A stretch of 64,000 nucleotides of DNA from Salvia splendens (taxonomy: Eukaryota; Streptophyta; Magnoliopsida; Lamiales; Lamiaceae), in assembly GCF_004379255.2 (NCBI RefSeq), contig NC_056042.1:17717901-17781900 (forward strand), written 5' to 3'. Positions 44,055-55,650 of this stretch are shown piece by piece; position 1 is the first letter of the stretch; each line of letters starts with the position of its first letter. A program made the translations under genes and the position numbers. The notes under the pieces are model-generated. The model made no database searches and was not told where the DNA came from. It saw only the letters and a list, made by a program, of their open reading frames with translations.

Positions 44055-46131
44055 TGTAACACCCCAAAATTTTTGTGACTTTTATTTAATATGTCGATTT
44101 GGAAATTTCATTTATGAAATTTATGTTGTTACTACGTGACTGAGTTTGAGTATGTGGAATAAACAGTCATGGGAAAATTGGAATGAAATGCTATTTATAT
44201 TTTAATGTGGGGAAAATCAATTTAAATAAGATCCTGCATCTTGTTAGCCAAATAAAGTGGCTATTGTCGACCCCTCCAATTATTAAAAATTTATTCTTTC
44301 TTGGATTTAATTAATTGTTATGGGATATTCATCCAAGTTAAATCAAAATCAAATTATCTCTAGTTTGTACTACATGAAATTCAAACTCTAGCCTATTATT
44401 TTTGTGAGTTTCGAAAATCCCCGATTTTAATTAGGAGGATGAATTAGTTTCTTCGATTTAATTTGTACCTTGTTGGTTCCCTTGATCTAATTTAAATCCA
44501 ATTAAATCCTCCCACCTTTTATTTCCTCACCCTAATTAAATTAAGAGTTGAATTATTTCTTTGTGGCTATTTAAGTCAATTTTCGCCCCCTTCCTCTATT
44601 TTGTAGAGGAAGAATATATTTATTTCCTATTTTGTGGAACCCCATTTATTCAATGAAATACCAAATTAATACCTAAGTCAAATTAATTGGGATGTAAATA
44701 TTTCCTTGTGTCGCACGCCCCCTAGTGTTTAATTTCCTTGCGGAAATTTATTTAATTGTTACCTATTTTATGAGAGTCTTTTCCTATAAATAAATTACCA
44801 AATTTAAATCCTATTCTATTTAATTGATGATTTAAATTATTTCCTTGTGCATTCCCCATGGAATTTTCGGCCCCCTCCCTTATCTTCCTACTTGGAGATT
44901 TAAATTATTTTGTTCCCTTATTTATGAAATATCCATTATTTTATTTCCTAAGTTTTGAATATATTTCTCTCCAAGTAAATATTGCTATTTTTCCTTGCTA
45001 ATTAAATCAGCAAATTTTGAAAATTCTCCCTCAAAATATACTCCTACTTTGTACCTTAATTTTGGGAATTTGTTTTATTCTCCCACAATTTAATTATTTT
45101 TACCTAATGATTAAATAAACTAATCCTAACCCTAGCCACCCTAATTCACACGCCACCTCCCTCATTTTGTCCGTCACACGCCTCCTTCCCTCCTCTCTTC
45201 ATTCTCTCCAAAAATCCTCCATTCATCCTTGTTCTTGCATCCGTTGGAGTTGAGTTTCTAGAGTTTTCGACGAATCGCATCAATTCTTGTTTCTACCGAT
45301 TCGTTTTTATCATGAAAGGTATATTTGATTCACTTTCCCTCAATCTTTCCATTTAATCCTTGTTCTTGAATCCTACATGCATATAGTGAGTGTAGGACTC
45401 ATAGATCGCAAAATTAATCGGTGGGAATTTGTGTTTGCATGAGAACTTTGATGAATATGTGATTTTGAATGAGTTTGTGTGAAGTTTGATTTGAATCTTT
45501 GGTGAATGATGTGAGTTTATGTGCAGACATGATTATGAGAACCTTTTTAAGCATGATTGTATGTTATAAGCATGAACAATTTTGTTTGGATGATTGAGGA
45601 AGAAACCCTATTTTCGAAATTCTTAAGCCTGGAATCTGTGATGTCGGACAGTGGATTCCGACATATTTTTGACCAACTAAACGATCTAATTTTGATACGA
45701 AATTTTAACTGAGAAAATTTCAAGGTGTTTTCTGTGTTGTGTGTGAATTTCATCCCTTGTTGATGAAATATGAATTTTTAATGAATTTTTGAAGTCAATT
45801 GCGCAATTCTGCCAGAAACTTGTTTTCTCGCCCAGAAAGTTTCGTTTTCTATTTGACCTACCAAATGGCCTCCTTTTGATGTGAATTTTGAACTAGATAA
45901 AATTTGATGTGTATTCTGATCTGTGTGAAAATATCAGCCTCGTTGGACATTGGATGAATCTTTGGTGAATTTTTCAAATAAACTGCGCAGTGCTGCCAGA
46001 ATTTTATGTTCCGACCAGAGAGTTGCATTAATGTTTTGACTGACCAATTGACATGATTTGAGTGAGAAATTTTAACTGGATGAACTTGAATGTGTCTACT
46101 GTGTTGTGACCAAATTTAGCTTCATATGAGG
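44055..46131 (+). repeat. G4 5' LTR, first part
   Basis: Homologous in reverse to A and B LTRs. A TATA-like TTAAATAA at about 45112-45119 precedes CCTAACCCTAGCCACC and a CT-rich leader (45130-45240). 184-bp repeat units follow at 45780-46131. Ends with the target bases TGAGG (46127-46131) duplicated by element T. Confidence 0.85.
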
Positions 46132-47365
46132 TGAAAGGTCTCAGGATGCGTAGGTGTCGTTCAAGCAAGGATTTATCCTACTGGTCAGGATAGAGATCCT
46201 AACTAAGCCTAGACCCTGGTTTCAAAGATTACTCAACCCACTCCTACTGATCAGTATAGTGGTGGTAAAGGTCGAATCCCACAGAGATGGTGCGTTAAAA
46301 CTATTGTGGTGATATTCTGGATGGTTTGGTTAGCTACCACGCTAGGGTTGAGTCTCTACCTAGGCAAGAACTTAAAGGTAATCTCCTACCGACTAGAATG
46401 GGGAAAGAAGTGTAGAGGTGCAGCTGTGTACGTGGAAAGGGGGAGACATTTTTGTAACAGAAAATATTTAGAAGGTACGGGTTTCTATTTTGGGCTAGAC
46501 AGAATATTCAGAGGGTAGTGGTGGTTATGGTGACTAGGCTGACAGATCTGCAGGGTACAAACTAAAGGTGAAGGACAAAAGGCAAACATATCCAACATTC
46601 AGATAATAATTCCAGATTCAACACGGAAACACAGATTATTAACTCGCGAACACAGATCCACAAATAAGAACACCAAATCTGAAATCAAAACACAGAAACT
46701 GCAACTTCGCATACTGGTCAACAGGAAAACGAAACGAACTCAAACTAGACTTCACATGCAGCGATTCACTCACGATCAAACAGTTCCACGTTTAACTAAA
46801 GGAATTGTGACGGAAACAAGGACCAATAATTTCACGCTGAAAACAACCAGAAATACTAGATCTAAGCTAACTAGGCGGAATAGGAAGGAAAAGAAATCAA
46901 CACAAATAACGAACGGAAATCAACTTCATAGCATAAACACGTTCGGATCTTCAAGTGACCATGGCAGTGGCGAGGAACGAGATTCAGGACTGGGCTGAAG
47001 GACTGAACCCCGAGAGAATTCTACCTAAGAGTGATGATGATGAATGCTTTCTCTCTCCAAGTGGCTTCCTTTTATAGGGAGGCTTACCCTTGATTTTTAG
47101 GGTAAGACCTTGCGGTGAGATGACTTCTTTGCCCTTAATTGTGATTGATCAGTCCCAGCTATCCTCCTTCTCCATCTCGAGCCATTTTTGCATGTATACT
47201 GGTCAGTACGTGATCGTCCTGACGCCCTTTTTACTTGAAGTACCTGAAACTCTGCCTACTGGCTAGAACGCTTACCCTGCACGCTTAAGCAACTAATTTT
47301 GCAGATATAATTCAATTATGCACATCATACTGACCTGTAACCTAGGCCTAGAATACGATTTATCA
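46132..47365 (-). repeat. Element T 3' LTR (1,234 bp, two deletions)
   Basis: Compared with the 5' LTR it lacks 50 bp (5' LTR 59341-59390) and 181 bp (between TCTTCAA at 59755 and TCTTCAA at 59936). Together these account exactly for the 231-bp length difference. TATA box TATAAAAGG on the minus strand at 47068-47076. Confidence 0.95.
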
Positions 47366-49100
47366 AACTGCTCACACTTACCACATGCTTGTCCTCAAGC
47401 GTGAAGAACAAACAAAAAAGGAATAAGTCGAATTCTAGCCTGGTTACTCCCCTGACCGACTCTATCCTACCCTAGACCCTAGACTACAACGGCGCAAAGA
47501 AAAACACATGGACAAACACAGAAAAACACACAAACACAAATAAAAGCTAAAACACAAAGATTGGGCTATATTTTCAACCATCCCTTACCTCGGGATCCGG
47601 TGCAATCCGGCCTTAGACAGCCTTGAACTTCTGCCGCCCCCCCATTCCTTCCTGGTCAGTACATCCGTTTGTCAAGATCGCCCAAACTCTCGGCCAAACA
47701 CTAGATTCACTCGGTCTCTCATACCTCACCAGGAATGTTAGGACCGCATTCTCTCAATATGCTCAACCACACTTGCTTTGGGGTAGATGTTCCTAAGGCT
47801 CTAAGTTTTCAAAATTTCTATTTTATCGATGCGAGAGAACTGTGTGATGTAGGCTTTTGATCAGTTACTTTTTAGTTGGCGCTTCTGGCTTGGGTCTCCA
47901 ACTGTTCAGTATCATCTTGTGGCTTTGCCACCCTTATTCCTTCTCTTTTTTTGTGGTCAAGTTTCTGACCATTTTTCTCCACATTCTTCTCTCTTTTTTT
48001 TTCTTTTGTGGCTTCGCCACCCTTATACCTTCTTCTTCTCCCCCCTTTTTTTTCTTTTTGTGGACCCGGGATAACTCCCTGATCGATTTTCTTCTAAACT
48101 TTCTTGCCCAGCTGGAGTCTGCTTTCTTGTACATCTTTCTGGCCAGTAAGCTTCATTCGCCTCATGCCTTGCACACACAGCCCCAGTGGCTAGGGGTATT
48201 TATCTGGGTAAAAGAGTTGGGAAAAGAGGTTCTAAGGGTGGTTTTTATTTTTATTTATTTATTTATTTTTTTTTAACGAACGGGGGGTTTCCTACTGCCT
48301 TCAGTGTTTGCTACCCGTGGTCAATTTGTGGCAGCCTCTCTTTCTTTTCAATATATGTGGAAAGTGGTTCCACTTTAAGCTTATAACTCACATTTTAAGA
48401 GGGCTTTCACGTTTGGCTCTAAGTATGGGCTTTTCTCTCATACTCACATCATCTATCCTGACTAGGAGGTACTAGGGAGGGTGGTTTCGGTTTTCCAGCA
48501 TGTCCTATCTCCCTCAATTCCCCTCACCGTCAGCTCAAAACGGTTGAGTTTTAAGCCCAATCAACACACAAAATAAAAAAAACTATACTTAACAGGACAT
48601 TAACACAAACACAAAGACTACACATATATACATAATCATCATACTGGTCATTGCGTCTCCCCTCCCACTTCACAAGTGTCTGCCCTCAGATAGGGCTGTG
48701 AAGTGGAAAAAGTAATGGCCAGTATGATGGACACATAGACTAACAGACAAAAACAACAAATTAAAACTAAAACTTCTCACACTTAGACTATGGAATATGC
48801 TAAGTGGAAGAGTTTGAAAACCTAAACAGCAACCAACAAAACACATATATATACAAAACTCCTCATACTTAGGCCGTGCAATGGGCTAAGTGCGAGCTGG
48901 CATGCATACGAAAAAACAGAAAACACAAACACAAGCGCCAAAAAGACAAACCCATAACTTCTCACACTTAGACTATAGAATAGGCTAAGTGTTATGAATG
49001 GGTTTGCGCACAAACAAAAAATTATACTACCTAAACACACAAAACACATATAAAAACGAAAAGCTAAAAAAACGAGAAAATAAAAAGAAAAACTAACTGG
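47366..49100 (-). other. Element T 3' spacer with hairpins
   Basis: About 1.7 kb between the last ORF and the 3' LTR. It contains pyrimidine runs, two GTGGCTTYGCCACCCTTAT boxes near 47920 and 48010 (short hairpins), a 10-bp perfect stem CCACTTCACA/TGTGAAGTGG at 48665-48706, and three related hairpins CACTTAG/CTAAGTG at 48773-48806, 48859-48892 and 48958-48991. The purine-rich minus-strand stretch GTGGTAAGTGTGAGCAGTT beside the LTR (47366-47384) is the likely polypurine tract. No ORF is supported. Confidence 0.65.
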
Positions 49101-50831
49101 TCAGGTGGGGTGGTGGTCACTTGTTCCTCCTGCTCCTTCGCGGGGCAGTTGTGGTGCAGGTGGTTCTTCCTGTTTCTCCTCATCATTCCCGGACTGTTTG
49201 TTCCTAGATTCTGCCGACTCTTCGGCTTCTCCTTCCTCGTGTTCCTTTTCTGCTTCCTTTGTCTTGGGTAATTCCTCCTCGGATACTCGTGGTTCATTAG
49301 CTCGGCCTCCATGGCCCCTTGGTGCAACAGCTTGTTCCTTCCTCCGGCTTGTGACTTCATTCAATAACTCATCCATCACGGATGCCATTCTGCCCATCTC
49401 CGTTATCAACTTCTGGTTCTCATCTCCAAGCCTAGTAACAGTCGTCTCCAAAGCTTCTTGCCTCTGACTCTGTCTCGTCTGCCCCGCAGACTCCTTCAAC
49501 ATTCTTTCCATCACTGCTGCCAATTTCATCACTTCCGCTTTCAATTGTTGATTTTCTTCTTTCACCTCTTCCATCGCTTTCTCGATCTTCCCTTGACGCT
49601 GCTCCTGATCCTGTGTTCCTGGATGTGCGGCAGACCTCCCAGTCGGTATAGCTTCTTCTCCCATTGCGTAGAATTGGGGTGCGCCCTGCCTCATGTAAAT
49701 GGTGTTCGTACGGATGAATAAAGGTGTATCAAAAAGACCAGGAGGATCTACCATGATCTGGTCGGATAAGTCTTCGGCCTCCGTGATGATGATGTTGTTT
49801 CTGACGAACACTCCCAAGATATGGCAGAGAGTAAGGTTCCTCGCTGGGTGGGTAGCAATTAGATGGCATTGGTAGGCGGTCCAAAAACCCATATGCAACT
49901 TCCTCCCCCGCTTGGCGCACCAGAGAAGATATAACTCCGTCATCGACGTCCTAACAGCAGAGTTCGACTGCCCCAATAAATTGAAATCCAGGTAAAGCTG
50001 TACCAGACGCAGAATTGGATTGTTGAAATGAACGGAGCGGGAAATAATGGACTGGAATCGCCCTGCATCAGGGTGAGTAAGTTCCTCCCAGGCTTCCTGG
50101 GGCTCAAATTCCACGTGTTTGCGGGGAATTCCCCGCTCCCTACTTCTCCACTCAGGCCCTACGGCCTCATCTAGACTGCACATTCCAAGACGCACGGTCC
50201 ACTCAATCAAACTCATCCGTATCTTTCCTCCAAACAGTCTAAAGCTGATACACTCCTCATCGAGATCAGTGGTTACCTTAAATCTAAAGGTCGTGAAAAA
50301 CTCCTTTGCTAGTCTAACCGGGACACTCGGATCCTCATTCTCCAACAACCACTCGAATCCTAACGCTTGCAAATAAGATAAAAACTGCTCACGGGCACCT
50401 AATTCATCCAAAGAAGGAATGTGAAGCACCTTCCCGCTCTTCACCTGCTTACTCCCTTCATCCTTACTATCGAAAGCTTTCTGTAGCTCCTTCGAGTCGA
50501 AAAGCTTCATCTCCTCCACCAGTTCATCAGTGAGGTCCACTGTCCAGCGCTTATATCGGAGTCTCTCTGCCGGTGGATGCAATAACTCCCGATGATTGTT
50601 TGGAAGTTGTTGTTCCTTGTACTCCTCATCCTCCATGGACGTATCACTGGCCGATTCAGAATCCTCACTGACCTCATACTCACTATCACTCTGCCCTCGT
50701 CGGCTGGATGGGGTCCTCTGAGCAGCCTCAGTGATCACTATGCCAGTGTTCACTGTACGTGACTTCTTGTTGCTGGGCTTCTTCTTCATAGGGGCCTTCC
50801 CCTTTCGTTTTCTCCCTTCACGGTATCTCAC
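49101..50831 (-). CDS. Element T extra ORF, second part: NLS and coiled-coil protein
   Basis: 576 codons; the frame opens without an ATG (GTG at 50831), so it is probably the continuation of the ORF at 50857-52347 after a frame shift. Residues 5-25 are strongly basic (RKRKGKAPMKKK and NKKSR), like a bipartite nuclear localisation signal. A globular middle (about 95-370) has the pattern seen in Athila ORF1-type proteins and plant transposon-protein domains (HFNNPILRLVQLYLDFNLLGQ, then SMTELYLLWCAKRGRKLHMG). Residues about 410-500 form a coiled coil with an internal duplication: ENQQLKAEVMKLAAVMERML and ENQKLITEMGRMASVMDELL. The tail is acidic. The function is unknown; the env-like label used for such ORFs is historical. 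Confidence 0.75.
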   Translation of the reverse strand: MRYREGRKRKGKAPMKKKPSNKKSRTVNTGIVITEAAQRTPSSRRGQSDSEYEVSEDSESASDTSMEDEEYKEQQLPNNHRELLHPPAERLRYKRWTVDLTDELVEEMKLFDSKELQKAFDSKDEGSKQVKSGKVLHIPSLDELGAREQFLSYLQALGFEWLLENEDPSVPVRLAKEFFTTFRFKVTTDLDEECISFRLFGGKIRMSLIEWTVRLGMCSLDEAVGPEWRSRERGIPRKHVEFEPQEAWEELTHPDAGRFQSIISRSVHFNNPILRLVQLYLDFNLLGQSNSAVRTSMTELYLLWCAKRGRKLHMGFWTAYQCHLIATHPARNLTLCHILGVFVRNNIIITEAEDLSDQIMVDPPGLFDTPLFIRTNTIYMRQGAPQFYAMGEEAIPTGRSAAHPGTQDQEQRQGKIEKAMEEVKEENQQLKAEVMKLAAVMERMLKESAGQTRQSQRQEALETTVTRLGDENQKLITEMGRMASVMDELLNEVTSRRKEQAVAPRGHGGRANEPRVSEEELPKTKEAEKEHEEGEAEESAESRNKQSGNDEEKQEEPPAPQLPREGAGGTSDHHPT

Positions 50832-50856
50832 TTCCTCTCTGTAACCTTGTCGTTCT

Positions 50857-52347
50857 CTACTTCGGGTTCTTTCTCAGCTTGTGTTGAAAATGGGTACTGG
50901 GTAGGAGGACCGGTCTCCCGTGGCCTACTGACCTGGATGCGAGGTCCAGACCCTCAGCCATCCCGTCAGCCTCTTCACCTTGGCCATTCAGTGTTGGAGA
51001 GACCGCTTCGGTTTCCATTGCAGTCTCCTCTAGGTCAGTAACAGGTAAAGACTCCTCCCCAGGTTTTGTGGGAGTGGTTCCCTCCTCTTCATTCAAGATT
51101 TCCACGGGATCTGCCTCTGTGTTCGGCTTCGCCCTACTAGCTTCCCACTTTCCTAAGCATCTCTGCGAAACCCTCTGCGGTTTAGGCCGGTCCGCCTTAG
51201 GATCAGTCTTCAATATTAAGCTCCGCTTTATGGGCTTGGGCTTCACTACTGGAGGAGCCACCGGTTTTGGCTCTTGGATTTCTGCAGCTGTCTCCTTCTC
51301 TCCTACCTGCATTCTATCATCCCCTACTTCCACTCGGGGATCTACTGGCTCCGGCTTTGTCTCTTTACCCTGTACTGTCTCAACTCCTCCTACTGACCTT
51401 GATGCGAGGTCTAGACCCTCAGCCATCAAAGCAGTATCCTCTCTGCGGTTTACCTCTTCCACGATCGACTCAAACTCCGTATCGGTCATGAGGCTGCGCT
51501 TCTGTGCCGATTCGTTCAGATCTATTTCTTCCATAACCCTCTCTCGACGGACGGTCTCCACAGTAGGCGTTTCCTCCGCTATATTTCTCCCCTCACGGTC
51601 TTGGTTCTCCTTCCTCAGCCTTTCCGCCCTCTCCTCCGGATCAGAATCGTAGTAACCCAAACTTGCTTCATCATCCAAGGGTTCGGTTTCTTGGTTTACC
51701 GGAGAGAGTTTCTCTGTTTCTGTAATCGCGGCTTTGACGGGAGAGTGTTCTTGTGGAATTGTAGGGGGGACCGGAACGGTATGTGGAGGCTGCACCGTGG
51801 GATGCGCACTGGTTACTGACATCGCCACCGCCTGACTTGCTGCGGTCATATTCCCCTGCCCCCTGTTTTGGCTGAAATTCGCCAACTCCGCCGCCCTGTT
51901 CCTAGTGGGGTCTTGTAAAAGGAGAAACTCCGCCATTGCGTCTAGAGATATCATCGGTGGGGCTTGCTGAGTTGGTGTCGAAGGTTGAGGGTTCGGCGGT
52001 GGTCGCGTTCCAGGGTTTTCTTCCCGGCTTTCTTCGCGGCGAGACGAAGGTGGTTTATTCTTAGTAGCGAACGCCTTTTTCCCCATGGTTTCAGTGGTGA
52101 TTTGTTGGTGGGATCTTGGGTTTTGATTTCTGGGAGAGAGTTGGGTTTGAGAATTTTTTTTTTCGAAAGGGAAATTGAAAAATGAGGGTTTGTGAGGGAG
52201 AAGGGTTAGGACGGTGGGTATAATTGGGGTGAGAGATTGCAGTTGCAGGTAGTTGTAACCGGTGGTAGCCGGTCGCAACGCTTCAGATGGGAGGCGGTTG
52301 AGGTTGCTGGCCTCTGATTGGCCAGCGTGTCTTTTCTCTCTGCTCAC
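50857..52347 (-). CDS. Element T extra ORF, first part: disordered acidic protein
   Basis: 496 codons as an open frame, but the likely start is Met-88 (ATG at 52086, MGKKAFATKNKPPSSRREES), since the upstream residues look like untranslated leader. Proline-rich segment about 110-215, then highly charged, with no membrane segment or enzyme motif. A 13-residue sequence, MAEGLDLASRSVG, occurs twice (about residues 303 and 464), encoded by near-identical DNA at 51388-51426 and 50925-50963. The frame ends 26 bp before the next ORF; near the end, a different frame looks more natural, so a frame shift around 50850-50930 probably separates one original gene. Confidence 0.65.
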   Translation of the reverse strand: MSREKRHAGQSEASNLNRLPSEALRPATTGYNYLQLQSLTPIIPTVLTLLPHKPSFFNFPFEKKNSQTQLSPRNQNPRSHQQITTETMGKKAFATKNKPPSSRREESREENPGTRPPPNPQPSTPTQQAPPMISLDAMAEFLLLQDPTRNRAAELANFSQNRGQGNMTAASQAVAMSVTSAHPTVQPPHTVPVPPTIPQEHSPVKAAITETEKLSPVNQETEPLDDEASLGYYDSDPEERAERLRKENQDREGRNIAEETPTVETVRRERVMEEIDLNESAQKRSLMTDTEFESIVEEVNRREDTALMAEGLDLASRSVGGVETVQGKETKPEPVDPRVEVGDDRMQVGEKETAAEIQEPKPVAPPVVKPKPIKRSLILKTDPKADRPKPQRVSQRCLGKWEASRAKPNTEADPVEILNEEEGTTPTKPGEESLPVTDLEETAMETEAVSPTLNGQGEEADGMAEGLDLASRSVGHGRPVLLPSTHFQHKLRKNPK

Positions 52348-52855
52348 GCGCCTTATTTCCTGCTGCCTACCTGCAAAAGCTGCACAAGTCTTAATTCAAA
52401 ATTCCCATTTAATGATTTCCCCCTAAACTTACGTAGAAAAGAAACTAATTCAAATGGGCACTTAAATAAAATTTTGAAATAGCACCAGATAAGTAATCCC
52501 TTGGTCAATGTGCACTCCAAATTAATATTAAGGCCCGAAATTTTTTTTTTGGATTTTTAGAAATTATCTAGCAAGCAAAGATTAACTACGTATTTACAAT
52601 ATTTACATCTTCCTTGGGTAATTTGGAATTCAACTTGGCCAGTATATGCAAACTATTTTCAAAGGGAAACTGGCCACGTGGAACTCCAAATTCCTATCTT
52701 ACTGTTCAGTATGAAACCGATGTAAGTGGCTGTAGTGGAATTTCATCCACTACACCCACCTCGCTATTATCCCTGAATATTTTCAACCTATGCCCATTTA
52801 CTATAAAAGGTTCAGAGTTAGAAAAACTCCCTGAAATTTCTACTGCCCCATTAGA
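52348..52855 (-). other. Element T intergenic region and pol tail
   Basis: After the stop at 52856 the same pol frame stays open for about 45 more codons and looks like the normal integrase end, so the stop is probably a point nonsense change. The rest (52348-52690) is AT-rich with a T/A run at 52540. No ORF. Confidence 0.6.
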
Positions 52856-54979
52856 TCAGAGTGCAGTTATGATGTAAGGTCCTGTCCTCTTGGACTTGAG
52901 TTTCCCTGGCATAAGCTTCAATCTTGACTGGAAGAGTAGTACTTTCTGGCCAACATGGAGCTCCTTAGTTCTCAGATTTCGATCATGCCATAATTTAGTT
53001 CGTTCTTTGTACCACATGGCGGAGTCGAATGACTCCAATCTAAGTTCCTCAAGCTCCTGCAGTTGCAGCTTCCTTTCATCTTCACAGGCTGTAGCATCCA
53101 TATTCACTTTCTGTACTGCCCAGTATGCTCGATGCTCGATCCCAACTGGTAAGTGGCACATCTTCCCAAAAACAATCCGGTAAGGGGACATGCCTATGGG
53201 GGTTTTGTAGGCTGTTCGATGCGCCCAGAGAGCATCCTCTAACCTTACACTCCAATCCTTCCTAGTAGTGTTCACAGTCTTCTCCAAAATTTTCTTTATC
53301 TCGTGGTTAGAAATCTCTGCCTGACCATTTGCTTGCGGATGGTAAGGGCTGGATAGTCTATGGTGCACACTGTATTTCTTCATTAAGGCTTCGATTGTGC
53401 GCTTACAAAAGTGTGTACCTTGATCGGATATGATCGCCCTGGGTACACCGAATTGGCTGAAGATATGACTCTTTAAGAACTTGGCCACTTCCTTGGCTTC
53501 ACACGTGCCTGTGGCCTTGGCTTCTACCCATTTGGAGACGTAGTCTACAGCAACTAGGATATACAGATTCCCATAGGATGAAGGAAAAGGCCCCATGAAA
53601 TCCATTCCCCATATGTCGAATAGCTCGCAAACTATTACGGGTACCTGCGGCATTTCGTCCCGGGCAGATATTCCACCGGTCAGTTGGCAACGCTCACAAC
53701 TTCTGCAAAAATCGTACGCATCTTTGTTGAGGGTTGGCCAATAAAAGCAGCTATCCAAAATCTTCCTTGTCGTCTTCTTGGACCCGAAATGTCCTCCGCA
53801 TGCTAACGAATGGCAGTGGGTTAAAACATCATCCCGCTGATCCCAGTCAGGAATGCACCTTCTTATAACTTGATCGGACCCTACCCTCCACAGATAGGGA
53901 TCGTCCCAAAAGTAGTATTTCGCTTCACTCTTGATCTTCATTCTTTGGGCTTTGGTAACACGCGACACTTCTGGAAGCTCTCCAGTCACTAGGTAGTTGG
54001 CCAGGTCTGCATACCATGGTTCCTGCCCTACCCTCTCTTTTCCTTTTGTTGTATCATTCTGACCAGTAAGTTTGAACACTTCTTCCCAATCAATTTTTCT
54101 GGGCGCAAAAATCACCTCACACAAATGTTCCTCTGGAAATTTATCATGCACTTCGTCACCGTTTCCATCTTGCACTATTCTGCTCAAATGATCTGCCACC
54201 TTGTTCTCGACTCCTCTCTTATCTTCTACCTCCCAATCAAATTCTTGTAACAAGAGTACCCATCGGATCAAGCGTGGTTTGGATTCCTTCTTGGCAATCA
54301 GATACTTAATCGCTGCATGGTCAGTATACACTATGACTTTGGATCCCAACAAATATGGCCGGAACTTCTCGAAAGAATACACCACTGCCAGCATCTCTTT
54401 TTCAGTGGTATCGGAATTCCGCTGGGCTTGATTTAGAGTCTTGGACGTATAAAAAATTACGTACCTCTTCGCGTCGATCTTCTGACCCAGTACGGCTCCT
54501 ACCACAAAATCGCTGGCGTCGCACATTACTTCGAAAGGATGGGTCCAGTCAGGAGCCCTTATGATAGGTGCGGATATCAACTTTTCCTTGAGAAGGTTGA
54601 AAGCAGGCTTGCATTGCTCATCAAAGATGAATTCCACGTCATTCTGAAGTAATCTGGTAAGGGGCTGGACGATCTTGGAGAAATCCTTGATAAATCTTTG
54701 ATAAAATCCGGGGTGCCCCAGAAAACCCCTTATTCCCTTCTGATCAGTAGGAAATGGTAATTTGGATATAACATCTACCTTGGCTCGATCCACTTGGATA
54801 CCTCTTTCTGAGACCACGTGTCCTAAAACTATCCCTTCGGCGACCATAAAATGGCACTTCTCAAAGTTCAAAACCAAACTCTTTGCTTGACACCTTTCCA
54901 AAACTATATCCAAATGGTGAAGCAAGAGTCGAACGAGTCTCCGTAAACCGTGAAGTCGTCCATGAATATCTCTATGCAA
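52856..54979 (-). CDS. Element T pol: RT end, RNase H, integrase
   Basis: 707 codons; authentic homology starts at about residue 22. RNase H carries D154, E195, D220 and D263. The integrase zinc finger is H390-x6-H397 and C425-x2-C428. The catalytic triad is D460, D519 and E555, with the canonical 35 residues between the last two. A GPY/F-like end (KRTGPYI) lies just before the TGA. All catalytic residues that I can place are present. It is cut from the RT palm by a frame shift near 54915 and shortened by the stop at 52856. Product: removal of RNA from hybrids and integration of the cDNA into chromosomes. Confidence 0.92.
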   Translation of the reverse strand: MHRDIHGRLHGLRRLVRLLLHHLDIVLERCQAKSLVLNFEKCHFMVAEGIVLGHVVSERGIQVDRAKVDVISKLPFPTDQKGIRGFLGHPGFYQRFIKDFSKIVQPLTRLLQNDVEFIFDEQCKPAFNLLKEKLISAPIIRAPDWTHPFEVMCDASDFVVGAVLGQKIDAKRYVIFYTSKTLNQAQRNSDTTEKEMLAVVYSFEKFRPYLLGSKVIVYTDHAAIKYLIAKKESKPRLIRWVLLLQEFDWEVEDKRGVENKVADHLSRIVQDGNGDEVHDKFPEEHLCEVIFAPRKIDWEEVFKLTGQNDTTKGKERVGQEPWYADLANYLVTGELPEVSRVTKAQRMKIKSEAKYYFWDDPYLWRVGSDQVIRRCIPDWDQRDDVLTHCHSLACGGHFGSKKTTRKILDSCFYWPTLNKDAYDFCRSCERCQLTGGISARDEMPQVPVIVCELFDIWGMDFMGPFPSSYGNLYILVAVDYVSKWVEAKATGTCEAKEVAKFLKSHIFSQFGVPRAIISDQGTHFCKRTIEALMKKYSVHHRLSSPYHPQANGQAEISNHEIKKILEKTVNTTRKDWSVRLEDALWAHRTAYKTPIGMSPYRIVFGKMCHLPVGIEHRAYWAVQKVNMDATACEDERKLQLQELEELRLESFDSAMWYKERTKLWHDRNLRTKELHVGQKVLLFQSRLKLMPGKLKSKRTGPYIITAL

Positions 54980-55266
54980 TCCTCAATCAAATCGGAAAAT
55001 ATGCTCATCATACATCGTTGAAACGTACCTGGAGTGTTGCACAGGCCGAAAGGCATGCGACGGTATGCATAGGTTCCAAACGGGCAAGTTAAAGTGGTCT
55101 TGTCCTGGTCCTCAGGATCTACATAAATTTGGAAATACCCGCTGTACCCATCTAGAAAGCAGAAAAACTTCTTCCCAGCTAATCTCTCCAACATTTGGTC
55201 GATGAACGGCAGGGGAAAATGGTCCTTCCTGGTCGCATTGTTCAGCTTACGGTAATCGATGCACAT
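54904..55266 (-). pseudogene. Element T RT palm
   Basis: Contains MCIDYRKLN, FLDGYSGY (D39), RRMPFGLCN and the active site FMDDFTVYG (residues 101-109). Separated from the RT start by a stop at 55309-55311 and from the RNase H frame by a frame shift near 54915. The catalytic residues are intact. Confidence 0.88.
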
Positions 55267-55308
55267 TCGCCAACCCGTGACTAGCCTCGTTGGGATCAGT
55301 TCATTCCT

Positions 55309-55635
55309 CTAATTCTGCACTACTTGGATGCCCGACTTCTTTGGGACCATGTGGATCGGGCTGACCCACTCACTATCCGGTACTGAATAGATAATCCCTA
55401 GCGACAACAACTTCAAGATCTCCTTCAATATCTCTTCTCGCATGTTAGGGTTTACCTTCCTTTGAGCATCTCGATGTGCCTTCGCTCCTTCCTCCAACCT
55501 AATGTGGTGCATGTAGACGTCGGGGCTAATTCCCACTAAATCTGTAAGACTCCAACCAATCGCCTTCTTGTTCTTGCTCAGCACGGTCAGTAGCCTAGCC
55601 TCTTGTTCCTTCGTAAGGCTGCTACTGATGATCAC
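55309..55635 (-). pseudogene. Element T RT N-terminal part
   Basis: 108 codons with the block IGWSLTDLVGISPDVYMHHI and the VPKKSG motif that precedes the RT fingers. It follows the protease frame after a stop at 55651. A nonsense codon ends it 40 bp before the IDYRKLN block. Confidence 0.85.
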
Positions 55636-55650
55636 TGGATATGAGTTCTC

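Noticed and set aside
45120..45140. CCTAACCCTAG resembling telomeric repeat
   Set aside because: Only one to two units in the LTR leader; not an array.
47857..48276. 139-codon plus-strand ORF, very rich in F and L
   Set aside because: Translation of pyrimidine runs in the element T spacer; no protein-like composition.
51068..51652. 194-codon plus-strand ORF opposite the element T extra ORF
   Set aside because: Antisense shadow of a low-complexity, charged coding region.
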